Shown here piece after piece: positions 26,610 to 35,356 of a stretch of DNA of 64,000 bases. The notes beneath the pieces are model-generated. The model worked only from the letters and a program-made list of their open reading frames with translations, was not told where the DNA came from and ran no database searches. The position numbers and the translations under genes were made by a program. Within the stretch, counting starts at the first letter, position 1, and the number at the start of each line of letters is the position of its first letter. Source of the stretch: Pedobacter sp. AJM (GTDB lineage: Bacteria; Bacteroidota; Bacteroidia; Sphingobacteriales; Sphingobacteriaceae); assembly GCF_002197755.1 (NCBI RefSeq), contig NZ_NHOT01000004.1, positions 62,001 to 126,000 on the forward strand, read 5' to 3'.

Positions 26610-28190
26610 ATGAGTATCGATAACGGACAAGGTGGAAAAAACAATTTAACAGCGAGGAAGGCCCGGCTAACCAGCACAGTAAGTACCATGGGGAAATTAC
26701 CCCCACAGGCTTTGGATTTAGAAGAAGCGGTTTTAGGTGCACTAATGCTTGAAAAAGATGCCTTATCTGCTGTAATTGATATTTTAAAGCCAGAAGTTTT
26801 TTACCAGGAAGCGCACCAGAAGATTTTTGAAGCCATTCACATGCTTTTTGAAAAATCTAAACCTGTTGATATTCTAACGGTTACTGCAGAGCTTCGCCAG
26901 ATGGGTTCGCTTGAAATGGTTGGAGGTGCCTATTATATTACCAACCTTACCAATCGTGTTGCATCAGCAGCCAACATTGAGTTTCATGCGCGGATCATCT
27001 CCCAGAAATATATTCAAAGGGAATTGATCCGTATTTCTACGGATATCATCACTACAGCTTACGAGGATACTGCAGATATCTTTGATTTACTGGATCATGC
27101 AGAGAAAGGTTTATTTGATATTGCCCAAAATAACTTGCGTAGAGATACGCAGAAAATGGACGATATCATTAAGCAGTCTTTGGCCACACTGGAAGAACTC
27201 CGGACCAAAACAGATGGTTTAACGGGGGTCCCAACTGGTTTTACGGGCCTTGACCGGATCACCGGTGGTTGGCAGAAACAGGATTTAGTGATTATTGCTG
27301 CCCGTCCGGCGATGGGAAAAACCGCATTCGTTTTAACCTGTGCCAGAAATGCGACTGTAGATTTTGCAAAGCCAACAGTGGTTTTCTCTCTAGAGATGTC
27401 ATCGGTTCAGCTCGTAAATCGTCTAATTTCAGGAGAAGCAGAAATTGAGCAGGAAAAAATCAGAAAAGGAAATTTACAGGAATGGGAATGGCAGCAGCTG
27501 CACAGTAAAATCGGCCGTTTAACAGAAGCACCTTTATTAATTGATGATACGCCTGCGCTAAATATTTTTGAATTCAGGGCAAAATGCCGCAGACTTAAAT
27601 CACAATACGATATCCAGCTGGTTATTGTGGATTACCTGCAGCTGATGCACGGCAAAGGCGAAGGAAAAGGTGGTGGTAACCGTGAACAGGAAATTGGTAG
27701 TATTTCAAGGGCTTTAAAATCAGTGGCAAAAGAATTGGATGTACCGGTACTGGCACTATCACAGTTGAGTCGTGCAGTGGAAAGCAGGCCGGGTTTACAG
27801 GGTAAACGCCCAATGCTGTCCGATTTGAGGGAATCGGGATCTATAGAACAGGATGCGGATATGGTACTGTTTTTATACCGTCCTGAATATTATGGAATTA
27901 CCGAAGATGAGCAAGGACGTTCGCAGGCTGGTATAGGAGAGGTAATTATCGCCAAACACCGGAATGGTGAAACAGGAATTGTTCCGCTTCGTTTCGTGGG
28001 TAAATTTGTAAAGTTCACCGATCTGGAAGAAGACTTCAATTCTCCAATGTTAGGGTCAGGAGATTCTAGTGCCGGGATGATGCCATCACAATCGTTCGAT
28101 AACTTCAACAATCCCAGACCACAGGGAAATACCATCATTATGCCTTCAAGAGGTAATGATATGCATGATGATGATGATCCACCGTTTTAA
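26610..28190 (+). CDS. dnaB: Replicative DNA helicase DnaB
   Basis: The hexameric 5'-3' helicase of the replication fork. The 526-residue protein has a non-conserved, basic N-terminal tail (1-28), the DnaB N-terminal domain (about 30-135, PPQALDLEEAVLGALMLE) and the RecA-like motor with Walker A ARPAMGKT (231-238). Further motifs are the Walker B region IVIVDYLQLM-like LVIVDYLQLMHGKGE, LSQLSRAVE and LRESGSIEQDAD, and then a flexible acidic tail ending DDDDPPF. There is no intein. It is single-copy in appearance and not part of an operon. Confidence 0.97.
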   Translation: MSIDNGQGGKNNLTARKARLTSTVSTMGKLPPQALDLEEAVLGALMLEKDALSAVIDILKPEVFYQEAHQKIFEAIHMLFEKSKPVDILTVTAELRQMGSLEMVGGAYYITNLTNRVASAANIEFHARIISQKYIQRELIRISTDIITTAYEDTADIFDLLDHAEKGLFDIAQNNLRRDTQKMDDIIKQSLATLEELRTKTDGLTGVPTGFTGLDRITGGWQKQDLVIIAARPAMGKTAFVLTCARNATVDFAKPTVVFSLEMSSVQLVNRLISGEAEIEQEKIRKGNLQEWEWQQLHSKIGRLTEAPLLIDDTPALNIFEFRAKCRRLKSQYDIQLVIVDYLQLMHGKGEGKGGGNREQEIGSISRALKSVAKELDVPVLALSQLSRAVESRPGLQGKRPMLSDLRESGSIEQDADMVLFLYRPEYYGITEDEQGRSQAGIGEVIIAKHRNGETGIVPLRFVGKFVKFTDLEEDFNSPMLGSGDSSAGMMPSQSFDNFNNPRPQGNTIIMPSRGNDMHDDDDPPF

Positions 28191-28384
28191 ATTTAAGAAC
28201 TTAGCCTGTTGTACTTAGCTACTGCAAATCCTGCATAGCGGAATAACCTTGAGTCAAACATTATCCCGCGCAGATTTAGCTGATATCTGTAGAAGCAAAT
28301 GTCATAATCTACGCTGTTTATATTGATCTGCAGAACAGAATCACCCGTTCATATTCAGTATCATTTTTTTTGAAAAATTACTTC

Positions 28385-29602
28385 TCAAAAAATATACCCG
28401 ATTAAAATTCCAGCCAAAACAATTACCGGCGGACTAATTTTCGTGAAATTCAGCAGGCAAAATGTAATTAACATAATTATTAAAAAGAGCCAGTTTGTTG
28501 CCATAGGAACCAGCAATAAAATAAATGCGGCGATGATAAAACCTACACTAACCGCATTAATTCCACTAAGACTATGCCGTATCCTGGAAATTTTCTTCAG
28601 GTCATCCCAGAATGGAACTATAAACAAAACCAGAATTAATCCCGGCAGGTTAATTCCCACCACACCGATCAAACCACCCAAAATTTGTCCTGACAAGCCA
28701 TAACCAAAATTTTTCATGCTTAATGCCCCCAAATAACTGGTAAATGAAAATGTTGGTCCCGGGAGTGCTTGCTGTAATGCAAAACCTGATAAAAAACCAG
28801 GTGCAGCCAAATAATGCTTCATATCAACAAACTCAGTAAACATCAATGGAACAAGCACCTGCCCACCGCCAAAAACCAGGATACCGTTACGGTAAAAATT
28901 CTCCAGTAAACGAATAGGCAAACTGAAGGGAGACGTCCGGTTGATGATTGCGCCCACCAAAGCAAACAATAGCAATGCACCTAAAAAATAAATCATCTTT
29001 TTAGGATTTAAGTTAGCAAATAGCTTCACCCTCAATTCTGCTTCTTCTTTTGGCGTTTCTACGGCAGATGAAATGATTCCGCCTACCAAAATGGCTAAAG
29101 GAAATACATAAGCATTTCTTAATACAAATGTAGCCACTACCGATCCGACAGCTAAAAACAGTGACACTTGTGAGGTTAATACTTTTCTACCTAGTTTCCA
29201 GGCACCATAGGCTACAATACCTAAAGCAATAGGTTGGATATATTCCAGTACGTCATTAAACTTTTGCTTCTGATCAAGCAAGGCATAGCTTATCGCTGCA
29301 AAGGTCATGATTGCAGCAGTGGGTAAAATCCAGATAAGGAAGGTAATAATAGCCAGTTTCAGTTTACCTACTTTCCAGGCAATACCAACCAAAGTCTGCG
29401 TAGATGCCGGGCCTGGTAAAACCTGCGCGAGTGCATTTAATTCTAATAATTCCTCCTCTGAAATAAACCTGGTGCTGTGCACAAAATATTTTAACAAAAG
29501 CGCCAGGTGTGCCTGTGCGCCACCAAAGGAAGTAAAAGTAAAAAACAATACATTACGGATAAATAACCATTGCTTCTTAGCTGAGATGGGTTTAAGTTGC
29601 AT
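28385..29602 (-). CDS. chrA: Chromate transporter, CHR family (two-domain)
   Basis: A 405-residue inner-membrane protein of about 11-12 helices with two CHR domains. The N-terminal one has FLFFTFTSFGGAQAHLALL and LNALAQVLPGPASTQTLVGI. The C-terminal one has YRNGILVFGGGQVLVPLM and LQQALPGPTFSFTSYLGAL. The repeated FGG...PGP signature is diagnostic for chromate-ion exporters, but many such genes in soil bacteria have no demonstrated chromate phenotype. It follows a TPR gene by 41 bases on the same strand. Confidence 0.9.
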   Translation of the reverse strand: MQLKPISAKKQWLFIRNVLFFTFTSFGGAQAHLALLLKYFVHSTRFISEEELLELNALAQVLPGPASTQTLVGIAWKVGKLKLAIITFLIWILPTAAIMTFAAISYALLDQKQKFNDVLEYIQPIALGIVAYGAWKLGRKVLTSQVSLFLAVGSVVATFVLRNAYVFPLAILVGGIISSAVETPKEEAELRVKLFANLNPKKMIYFLGALLLFALVGAIINRTSPFSLPIRLLENFYRNGILVFGGGQVLVPLMFTEFVDMKHYLAAPGFLSGFALQQALPGPTFSFTSYLGALSMKNFGYGLSGQILGGLIGVVGINLPGLILVLFIVPFWDDLKKISRIRHSLSGINAVSVGFIIAAFILLLVPMATNWLFLIIMLITFCLLNFTKISPPVIVLAGILIGYIF

Positions 29603-29643
29603 TTGAAGAGATTAATAAATGTGAAGATGGTTTATTGCAAAAA

Positions 29644-29979
29644 CTAATCATCCTCATAATCCAGGCCTGCAGCAGAATTATAAGCACCCTGAAGTTCCGA
29701 AAAAGCATGCATATCACGTTTATTTCTGGCAGTTACCATTCCTTTCTGATACACTTCGATTGCTTTCTCTTTTTGCCCGTCTTTTTCATATAGTTTCCCT
29801 AAATGGTAATAAGTCCCCACATAATCAGGATGTTTATCCGTTAACTGAAGGTAAAAAGAATAGGCCTTTTCCTTATCATTCTGATTGTTATACTCTGTGG
29901 CTAAGGCATATAGGATAAATGGATCATTAGGTTCACTTTCTAAAAACTCCAATAACTTGACTAAACGGGTTGATGACAT
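29644..29979 (-). CDS. Tetratricopeptide-repeat protein
   Basis: 111 residues forming about three TPR motifs (EFLESEPNDPFILYALATEY, DKEKAYSFYLQLTDKHPDYVGTYYHLGKLYEKDGQKEKAIEVYQKG), with no signal peptide and an acidic end (LDYEDD). It is probably a small cytoplasmic scaffold. It precedes chrA in the same direction and diverges from etfB. No specific partner can be named. Confidence 0.8.
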   Translation of the reverse strand: MSSTRLVKLLEFLESEPNDPFILYALATEYNNQNDKEKAYSFYLQLTDKHPDYVGTYYHLGKLYEKDGQKEKAIEVYQKGMVTARNKRDMHAFSELQGAYNSAAGLDYEDD

Positions 29980-30001
29980 TTTATTTCCTTGCTTTTTTAA
30001 T

Positions 30002-30009
30002 TAAATTTG
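30002..30009 (+). promoter_or_regulatory. -7 box TAAATTTG of etfBA
   Basis: A perfect TAnnTTTG 32 bases before the etfB ATG. The upstream partner is only TTTT at the ideal spacing. Confidence 0.5.
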
Positions 30010-30041
30010 CAGAAAGACCTTATATATAAATCTCAATAAAT

Positions 30042-30779
30042 ATGAAAATATTAGTTTGTATCAGTAACGTGCCCGACACGACGACAAAAATAACTTTTAC
30101 CAACGATAATACCGAATTCAATACGGCAGGAGTGCAATATATTGTTAATCCTTACGATGAAATCGCTTTATCAAGAGCAATTGAATTAACTGAAGGTGGC
30201 AAAGGTACAGTAACCGTGATCAATGTTGGTGAAGCGGCTAATGATCCAACGGTTAGAAAAGCACTTGCCATTGGTGCTGATGATGCTGTTCGTGTAAATG
30301 CCGCGCCGCGTGATGCTTACTTTGTTGCAAAACAAATTGCAGAATATGCCAAAGATAAAGATTTCGACATGATCTTAACTGGTCGTGAATCTATTGACTA
30401 CAACGGGAACCAGGTTGCAGCAATGGTGGGTGAGTTTTTAGATATCCCTTCTGTTTCCATCATCAAGAAACTGGATTATGATGGAAGCTCGGCTACCATT
30501 GAAAGAGAAATTGAAGGTGGTAAAGAAGTCGTGACCGTTTCAGGCAAATTTGTGGCAAGCTGTGCCGAGGGTGTTGCCGAGCCAAAAATCCCAACCATGC
30601 GTGGAATCATGAGCGCCAGAACCAAACCCTTAAATGTAGTAGAAGCCGTAGCGATTGAAGAGGTAACTAAAGTTGCCAAATATGAAACCCCTGCCCCACG
30701 CGGCTCTGTTAAATTAGTTCCTGCAGATCAGGTAGAATCGCTGATTGGCTTATTGCACAGCGAAGCTAAAGTCATTTAA
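30042..30779 (+). CDS. etfB: Electron transfer flavoprotein beta subunit
   Basis: The 245-residue AMP-binding subunit of ETF, carrying electrons from acyl-CoA dehydrogenases to the quinone pool. The motifs are KILVCISNVPDTTTKI at the N-terminus, NPYDEIALSRAIEL, GREIS-like TGRESIDYNGNQVAAMVGE (recognition/loop region) and the C-terminal IMSARTKPL. It pairs with etfA 79 bases downstream. This is the housekeeping type of ETF, with no FixAB-like bifurcating partner genes nearby. Confidence 0.95.
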   Translation: MKILVCISNVPDTTTKITFTNDNTEFNTAGVQYIVNPYDEIALSRAIELTEGGKGTVTVINVGEAANDPTVRKALAIGADDAVRVNAAPRDAYFVAKQIAEYAKDKDFDMILTGRESIDYNGNQVAAMVGEFLDIPSVSIIKKLDYDGSSATIEREIEGGKEVVTVSGKFVASCAEGVAEPKIPTMRGIMSARTKPLNVVEAVAIEEVTKVAKYETPAPRGSVKLVPADQVESLIGLLHSEAKVI

Positions 30780-30858
30780 TGCCTAAAGCCCGAAAAGGAA
30801 CTTAGTTAAATAATCAAATCGTTTACACACATCCGAATAAGGATCAAGAAATAAATAT

Positions 30859-31827
30859 ATGTCAGTATTAGTATATGTAGAACAGGCTGAAGGTAAATTT
30901 AAAAAATCTGTTTTTGAAGCAGTTTCTTATGCCAAAGCCATTGCCGATCAACAGTCAACAAATTTAACCGCTATTTCCATTGGTGATGTTGCTGAAAGTG
31001 AATTAAAAGAATTGGGAAAGTACGGTGCTGCTAAGGTATTAAATGTAAGTGCAGACCAGTTAAAAACTTTTGTTAATCAGGCTTATGCCAGTGTAATCGC
31101 TGCCGCGGCTGAAAAAGAAAGTGCTGATATTATTGTGTTATCCAACTCATTCTCTGGAAAAGGGTTGGCTCCCAGGATTGCAGTAAAACTTAAAGCTGGA
31201 TTGGCTGATGGTGCCGTTGAACTACCTAGTAATGATGGTAAATTTTCGGTTAAGAAAACAGCCTTTTCCGGAAAAGCTTTCGCCGTTACAGAACTGACTT
31301 CTGCCAATAAAGTGATTGCACTGAACCCGAATGCATTTGGAGTAAAAGAAAATCCAACAGAAGTGACAGTTGAAAACTTTGCTACAGAAATTAAACAATC
31401 AGACCTCGGAACTGTTATCAAGGAGATTGTTAGGGCTACTGATAAAGTTTCATTGCCGGATGCAGAATTAGTGGTTTCTGCAGGAAGAGGCTTAAAAGCA
31501 CCTGAAAACTGGGGAATGATTGAAGAATTAGCAGGCTTACTGGGGGCAGCAACAGCTTGTTCAAAACCAGTATCTGATGCAGACTGGAGACCTCACTCTG
31601 AGCACGTTGGTCAGACCGGAATTTCTATTAGTCCGAATTTGTACATTGCTATCGGGATTTCCGGTGCGATTCAGCACCTTGCAGGTGTAAGTTCATCTAA
31701 AGTGATTGTAGTGATCAACAAAGATCCGGAGGCACCTTTCTTTAAAGTAGCGGATTATGGAATTGTTGGTGATGCTTTTGAAGTAGTACCTAAATTAATT
31801 GAAGCTTTAAAAGCCCATAAGGGATAA
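30859..31827 (+). CDS. etfA: Electron transfer flavoprotein alpha subunit
   Basis: The 322-residue FAD-binding partner of EtfB. The N-terminal domain (about 1-190) is followed by the FAD domain with VVSAGRGLKAPENW, ELAGLLGAATACSKPVSDADW, EHVGQTGISISPNLYIAIGISGAIQHLAG and VVINKDPEAPFFKVADYGIVGDAFEV. These are the canonical flavin contacts. It lies in the operon etfB-etfA, with the nuclease-domain gene following after a repeat. Confidence 0.96.
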   Translation: MSVLVYVEQAEGKFKKSVFEAVSYAKAIADQQSTNLTAISIGDVAESELKELGKYGAAKVLNVSADQLKTFVNQAYASVIAAAAEKESADIIVLSNSFSGKGLAPRIAVKLKAGLADGAVELPSNDGKFSVKKTAFSGKAFAVTELTSANKVIALNPNAFGVKENPTEVTVENFATEIKQSDLGTVIKEIVRATDKVSLPDAELVVSAGRGLKAPENWGMIEELAGLLGAATACSKPVSDADWRPHSEHVGQTGISISPNLYIAIGISGAIQHLAGVSSSKVIVVINKDPEAPFFKVADYGIVGDAFEVVPKLIEALKAHKG

Positions 31828-31834
31828 TTCAATC

Positions 31835-31894
31835 ATGTCATCCTGAGCCTGTCGAAGGATTATCCAAAATATTTCGACAAGCTCAACATGACAT
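31835..31894. repeat. Dispersed palindromic repeat, family A
   Basis: Imperfect arms of about 22 bases (31835-31856 and 31873-31894), built on GAGCCTGTCGAA and TTCGACAAGCTCA, fill the etfA spacer. This is the same family as 756-789. The repeat supplies a false upstream ATG (31888) to the next gene. Confidence 0.75.
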
Positions 31895-31902
31895 CAGCAA
31901 AT

Positions 31903-32517
31903 ATGAAAAAAGTTAAGTTAGATATCGTAGGTTTATCTTACAGCCAGACCCAATCTGGTGCCTATGCCCTTGTTTTAGGAGAAGTAAATGGACGGAGACG
32001 TTTGCCCATCATTATTGGTGCATTTGAAGCGCAAGCCATTGCGATAGAGATTGAGAAGATGACACCCAGCAGGCCCTTAACACATGATTTATTTAAGTCA
32101 ATGGCCGATACTTTTCATATCAACATCGAGGAAATTATCATTTATAACCTGGTTGATGGTGTTTTTTATGCCAAGTTGATCTGCAATGACGGTAAAAACA
32201 AGCATGAGATAGATGCGAGAACATCAGATGCCATTGCTTTGGCTGTTCGTTTTGATGCCATGATTTACACCTATGAGTTTATCCTTTCTTCTGCAGGGAT
32301 TGTTATTGAAGGCAATGACTTTTTGTTTCTGGAGAATATGGATTCCATCGCCAAAGAACCTGAAGCAGATAGTACACCAACCATAAACAAACAACAGGGC
32401 TTTAATGACTTATCAGTGGAAGAACTGCAGCAAAAATTACAGGAAGCCATAGCTGATGAAGCTTATGAAAAAGCGGCAAGGTTAAGAGACGAACTGAATA
32501 AAAGAGGTACATCATAA
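31903..32517 (+). CDS. Bifunctional nuclease (BFN/DUF151) domain protein with UVR motif
   Basis: From the ATG at 31903 the protein is 204 residues starting MKKVKLDIVGLSYSQTQSGAY. It has the BFN domain (about 5-135, LPIIIGAFEAQAIAIEIE, RPLTHDLFKSM, DARTSDAIALAVRFDAMIYT) and a C-terminal UvrB/UvrC-type helical hairpin (LSVEELQQKLQEAIADEAYEKAARLRDELNKRG). The function is uncertain: plant and thermophile homologues have nuclease activity, and the UVR motif usually mediates protein contacts. An ATG 15 bases upstream lies inside a dispersed repeat and is rejected. Confidence 0.87.
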   Translation: MKKVKLDIVGLSYSQTQSGAYALVLGEVNGRRRLPIIIGAFEAQAIAIEIEKMTPSRPLTHDLFKSMADTFHINIEEIIIYNLVDGVFYAKLICNDGKNKHEIDARTSDAIALAVRFDAMIYTYEFILSSAGIVIEGNDFLFLENMDSIAKEPEADSTPTINKQQGFNDLSVEELQQKLQEAIADEAYEKAARLRDELNKRGTS

Positions 32518-32574
32518 CTCGCATGATGACATTAAATCCGGTATTTTTCATAAAATAACCAAAAGTTAAAATTG

Positions 32575-32610
32575 CCCAGATTATTTTAAATAATTTGGGT
32601 TTATTTTTGA
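32575..32610 (+). terminator. Terminator after the etf-BFN operon
   Basis: CCCAGATTATTT (32575-32586) pairs with AAATAATTTGGG (32588-32599) with one wobble, followed by TTTATTTTT. The inner pairs must open to give a real loop. Confidence 0.7.
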
Positions 32611-32673
32611 ATAATGTTTCAAATTAGTTCTATATTCAGCCTTTACTTTAAAAAATCAAACTAAACTATTATT

Positions 32674-34059
32674 ATGAACGTTAAGTTTCGCTTAACTATA
32701 ATGAGTTTCATGCAATTTTTTGTGTGGGCTGCCTGGTTAATTACCATTGCAAATTACTGGTTTGGTACCAAACAATGGGATGGTGCTAATTTTGGAATTA
32801 TTTTTTCTACAATGGGTATTGCATCGCTGTTTATGCCAACCATCACAGGCATCCTGGCCGATAAATGGATCAACGCAGAAAAACTGTATGCCATTTTACA
32901 TCTTCTCTACGCTGCTACCATGTTTTACCTTCCACAGGTAAATGATCCCCATACATTTTTTTGGGTGATATTGGTGGCCATGTGTTTTTATATGCCAACC
33001 ATTGCATTAAGTAATTCCATCAGTTATACTACCCTAAAAAATGGAAATTTCGATGTGGTAAAGCACTTTCCGCCCATTCGTGTATGGGGAACAGTGGGTT
33101 TTATCGTAGCCATGTGGATTACGAACTTAACAGGCAATAAAGCCAGCGCAAATCAATTCTACATTGCAGGCATAAGTGCTTTGTTTCTGGGTATTTATTC
33201 ATTCACACTTCCGGCTTGTAAACCATTGAATCTGATTAGTGAGAAAAAAACATTCGCCCAAAAATTAGGACTGGAATCATTCAGGCTTTTTGCAGATTAT
33301 AAAATGGCTTTGTTTTTTATCTTTTCCATGTTTTTGGGTGCCGCTTTACAATTAACCAATGCCTATGGCGATGTTTTTTTGGATGAATTTAAATTATTTC
33401 CTGTTTTTGCAGAATCTTTTGTCATCCGTTATTCCACCATTATTTTATCCATTTCACAAATATCAGAAACACTCTTCATTCTGGCTATTCCATTCTTTTT
33501 GAAAAGATTCGGAATTAAATGGGTAATTGCAATTGCGATGTTTGCCTGGGTGTTACGCTTTGGTTTGTTTGCATTTGGTGATCCGTCGGCCAACTTATGG
33601 ATGATCATTACCTCTTGCGTGGTCTATGGCATGGCCTTCGACTTCTTTAATATCTCAGGATCATTATTCGTAGAAACTTCTACCACGCCTAAAAACCGTT
33701 CATCTGCGCAAGGTTTATTTATGATGATGACCAATGGTTTTGGAGCTGTATTCGGAAGCCTGGTTTCCGGCTGGATGATTAATAAATATTTTACAACTTA
33801 TTACAGCAATATTGGTTCACTTTCCAGGTATGTAAAAAGTAATGAAGACAACATTCACTTGCTTAAATTTTTAAAAGACAAAGGGATCAGTGTTTTAAAA
33901 AATGGCGATTTAAGCAGGTCATTAGATGTTAAAGACTGGCATAATATCTGGCTTGCTTTCACTATTTATGTACTGGTCATTGCCATTGTTTTTGTACTTA
34001 TTTTTAAACACAAACACACCAAAGCTGAAGAGAAAGCTATTGAGGCCATTAGTCATTAA
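32674..34059 (+). CDS. Nucleoside permease, MFS (NupG-like)
   Basis: A 461-residue inner-membrane transporter with about twelve helices. The N-terminal RLTIMSFMQFFVWAAWLITIANYWFG and GIASLFMPTITGILADKW match the nucleoside:H+ symporter branch of the major facilitator superfamily, as does FDFFNISGSLFVETSTTP in the second half. It has a long loop near residues 380-425. It probably takes up purine and pyrimidine nucleosides. The DUF3667 gene begins 19 bases later and is likely cotranscribed. Confidence 0.88.
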   Translation: MNVKFRLTIMSFMQFFVWAAWLITIANYWFGTKQWDGANFGIIFSTMGIASLFMPTITGILADKWINAEKLYAILHLLYAATMFYLPQVNDPHTFFWVILVAMCFYMPTIALSNSISYTTLKNGNFDVVKHFPPIRVWGTVGFIVAMWITNLTGNKASANQFYIAGISALFLGIYSFTLPACKPLNLISEKKTFAQKLGLESFRLFADYKMALFFIFSMFLGAALQLTNAYGDVFLDEFKLFPVFAESFVIRYSTIILSISQISETLFILAIPFFLKRFGIKWVIAIAMFAWVLRFGLFAFGDPSANLWMIITSCVVYGMAFDFFNISGSLFVETSTTPKNRSSAQGLFMMMTNGFGAVFGSLVSGWMINKYFTTYYSNIGSLSRYVKSNEDNIHLLKFLKDKGISVLKNGDLSRSLDVKDWHNIWLAFTIYVLVIAIVFVLIFKHKHTKAEEKAIEAISH

Positions 34060-34078
34060 TTAACGCTCAAAATTACAT

Positions 34079-35200
34079 ATGTCATCTGGTAAGTATAGAA
34101 AAGAACATGATTGCCTCAATTGTGGCGCACATGTAGAGAAACACTATTGTAGCCAATGTGGCCAACCCAATTTAGAACTTAAAGAAAGTTTCTGGGGCTT
34201 CATTAGCCACAGTATTGCACACTATTTCCATTTTGATAATAAGTTTTTCCAAACACTCTCCCCTCTCTTAACAAAGCCAGGTCAGGTTACACTTGATTAT
34301 TTAGCTGGGAAAAGAGCCCGGTACATCAATCCGGTAAGTATGTATATTTTCGTATCGATTGTATATTTTTTGGTGGTATATTCTCCAAAACATGGCGAAA
34401 AAGATACGGACAATGTTCATGTTAATATTGAAAAGAAAAAAAATCAAAATGTAACAGACAGTGTAAACAAAGCATTAAAACTTACTGGAATACCTAAAAA
34501 AATTGCTAATAAAGCCACTAAATCGATTGATGAGGCAATCAAGAAAGAAGAATTTATTGCATTGGGCTTTGCCGATCAGGAAAAAGAATTAAACAGACTA
34601 AAAGCAGAAAATACCAGGTTAAAATCTGATTCTATAGCAAATAGGATTGAAGATTTTAATGAGATCCACATTGAAAGGAACGACAGTACCTATGCTGCCT
34701 ATCTTCTACGCCAGAAAAAAATGTCTTTAGCCGAGCAAGACAGTTGGTATGAAAAATTGATTAAAAAAAGGGCAATTACTATTGGGGAGAAATCTGAAGT
34801 TATCCAGGAGACTTTAGAACATAACAGGCCAAAACAATATTTTTTATTGATGCCTTTGCTGGCAGGGTTCATTATGCTCAATTTTAGAAAAAATCATATT
34901 TACTATTTAGATCACCTGATTTTTACCATCCACGGAATGATGGTTTATTTTATCGTCTCCATTATAACCAAGCCAATCATGATACATGTATTTGGAGAGG
35001 ATTCTTTTTTAACTAAAATTATAGAGATCGGCGTGACCATTTATTTATTTTGGTATATGTTTAAGGCACTCACCGTTTTTTATCAGCGTAAAACGTGGAG
35101 CACAGTCTTTAAAATCTTTTGGATTTTAATTCTTTATGCAGTTGCCTTTAAGCTATCAGAAATGGCGATGATTAATTTAATTTATTATGTAGCTACTTAG
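34079..35200 (+). CDS. DUF3667 membrane protein with N-terminal zinc ribbon
   Basis: 373 residues. An N-terminal four-cysteine zinc ribbon (CLNCGAHVEKHYCSQCGQ, about 11-28) precedes the DUF3667 core with LTKPGQVTLDYLAGKRARYINPVSMYIFVSIVYF (first helix about 80-100). A long charged, coiled-coil-like insert (about 105-245) and four C-terminal helices follow. Such proteins are common and uncharacterised in Bacteroidota. The ribbon plus membrane helices suggests a membrane-bound sensor or adaptor, but no function is established. It follows the nucleoside permease closely. Confidence 0.82.
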   Translation: MSSGKYRKEHDCLNCGAHVEKHYCSQCGQPNLELKESFWGFISHSIAHYFHFDNKFFQTLSPLLTKPGQVTLDYLAGKRARYINPVSMYIFVSIVYFLVVYSPKHGEKDTDNVHVNIEKKKNQNVTDSVNKALKLTGIPKKIANKATKSIDEAIKKEEFIALGFADQEKELNRLKAENTRLKSDSIANRIEDFNEIHIERNDSTYAAYLLRQKKMSLAEQDSWYEKLIKKRAITIGEKSEVIQETLEHNRPKQYFLLMPLLAGFIMLNFRKNHIYYLDHLIFTIHGMMVYFIVSIITKPIMIHVFGEDSFLTKIIEIGVTIYLFWYMFKALTVFYQRKTWSTVFKIFWILILYAVAFKLSEMAMINLIYYVAT

Positions 35201-35307
35201 ACTTAATATTCGTGCTGAACTGTTTCAGCATCTTTTATGCTGTACAACATATATAATAAGACCCTGTAATAAATTCAGAGAGACGACTGTTCAAGATTTA
35301 ACGCCAT

Positions 35308-35342
35308 AAAAAACCCACTCGACATTATCAAGTGGGTTTTTT
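35308..35342. terminator. Bidirectional terminator between DUF3667 and gltA
   Basis: A 12-base stem AAAAAACCCACT (35308-35319) / AGTGGGTTTTTT (35331-35342) between converging genes, with T-runs in both directions. Confidence 0.9.
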
Positions 35343-35356
35343 ATGATTTATCATAA

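Noticed and set aside
28385..29602. Chromate-resistance island
   Set aside because: A single two-domain CHR protein without chrB, chrC or metal genes nearby. Its family alone does not show resistance.
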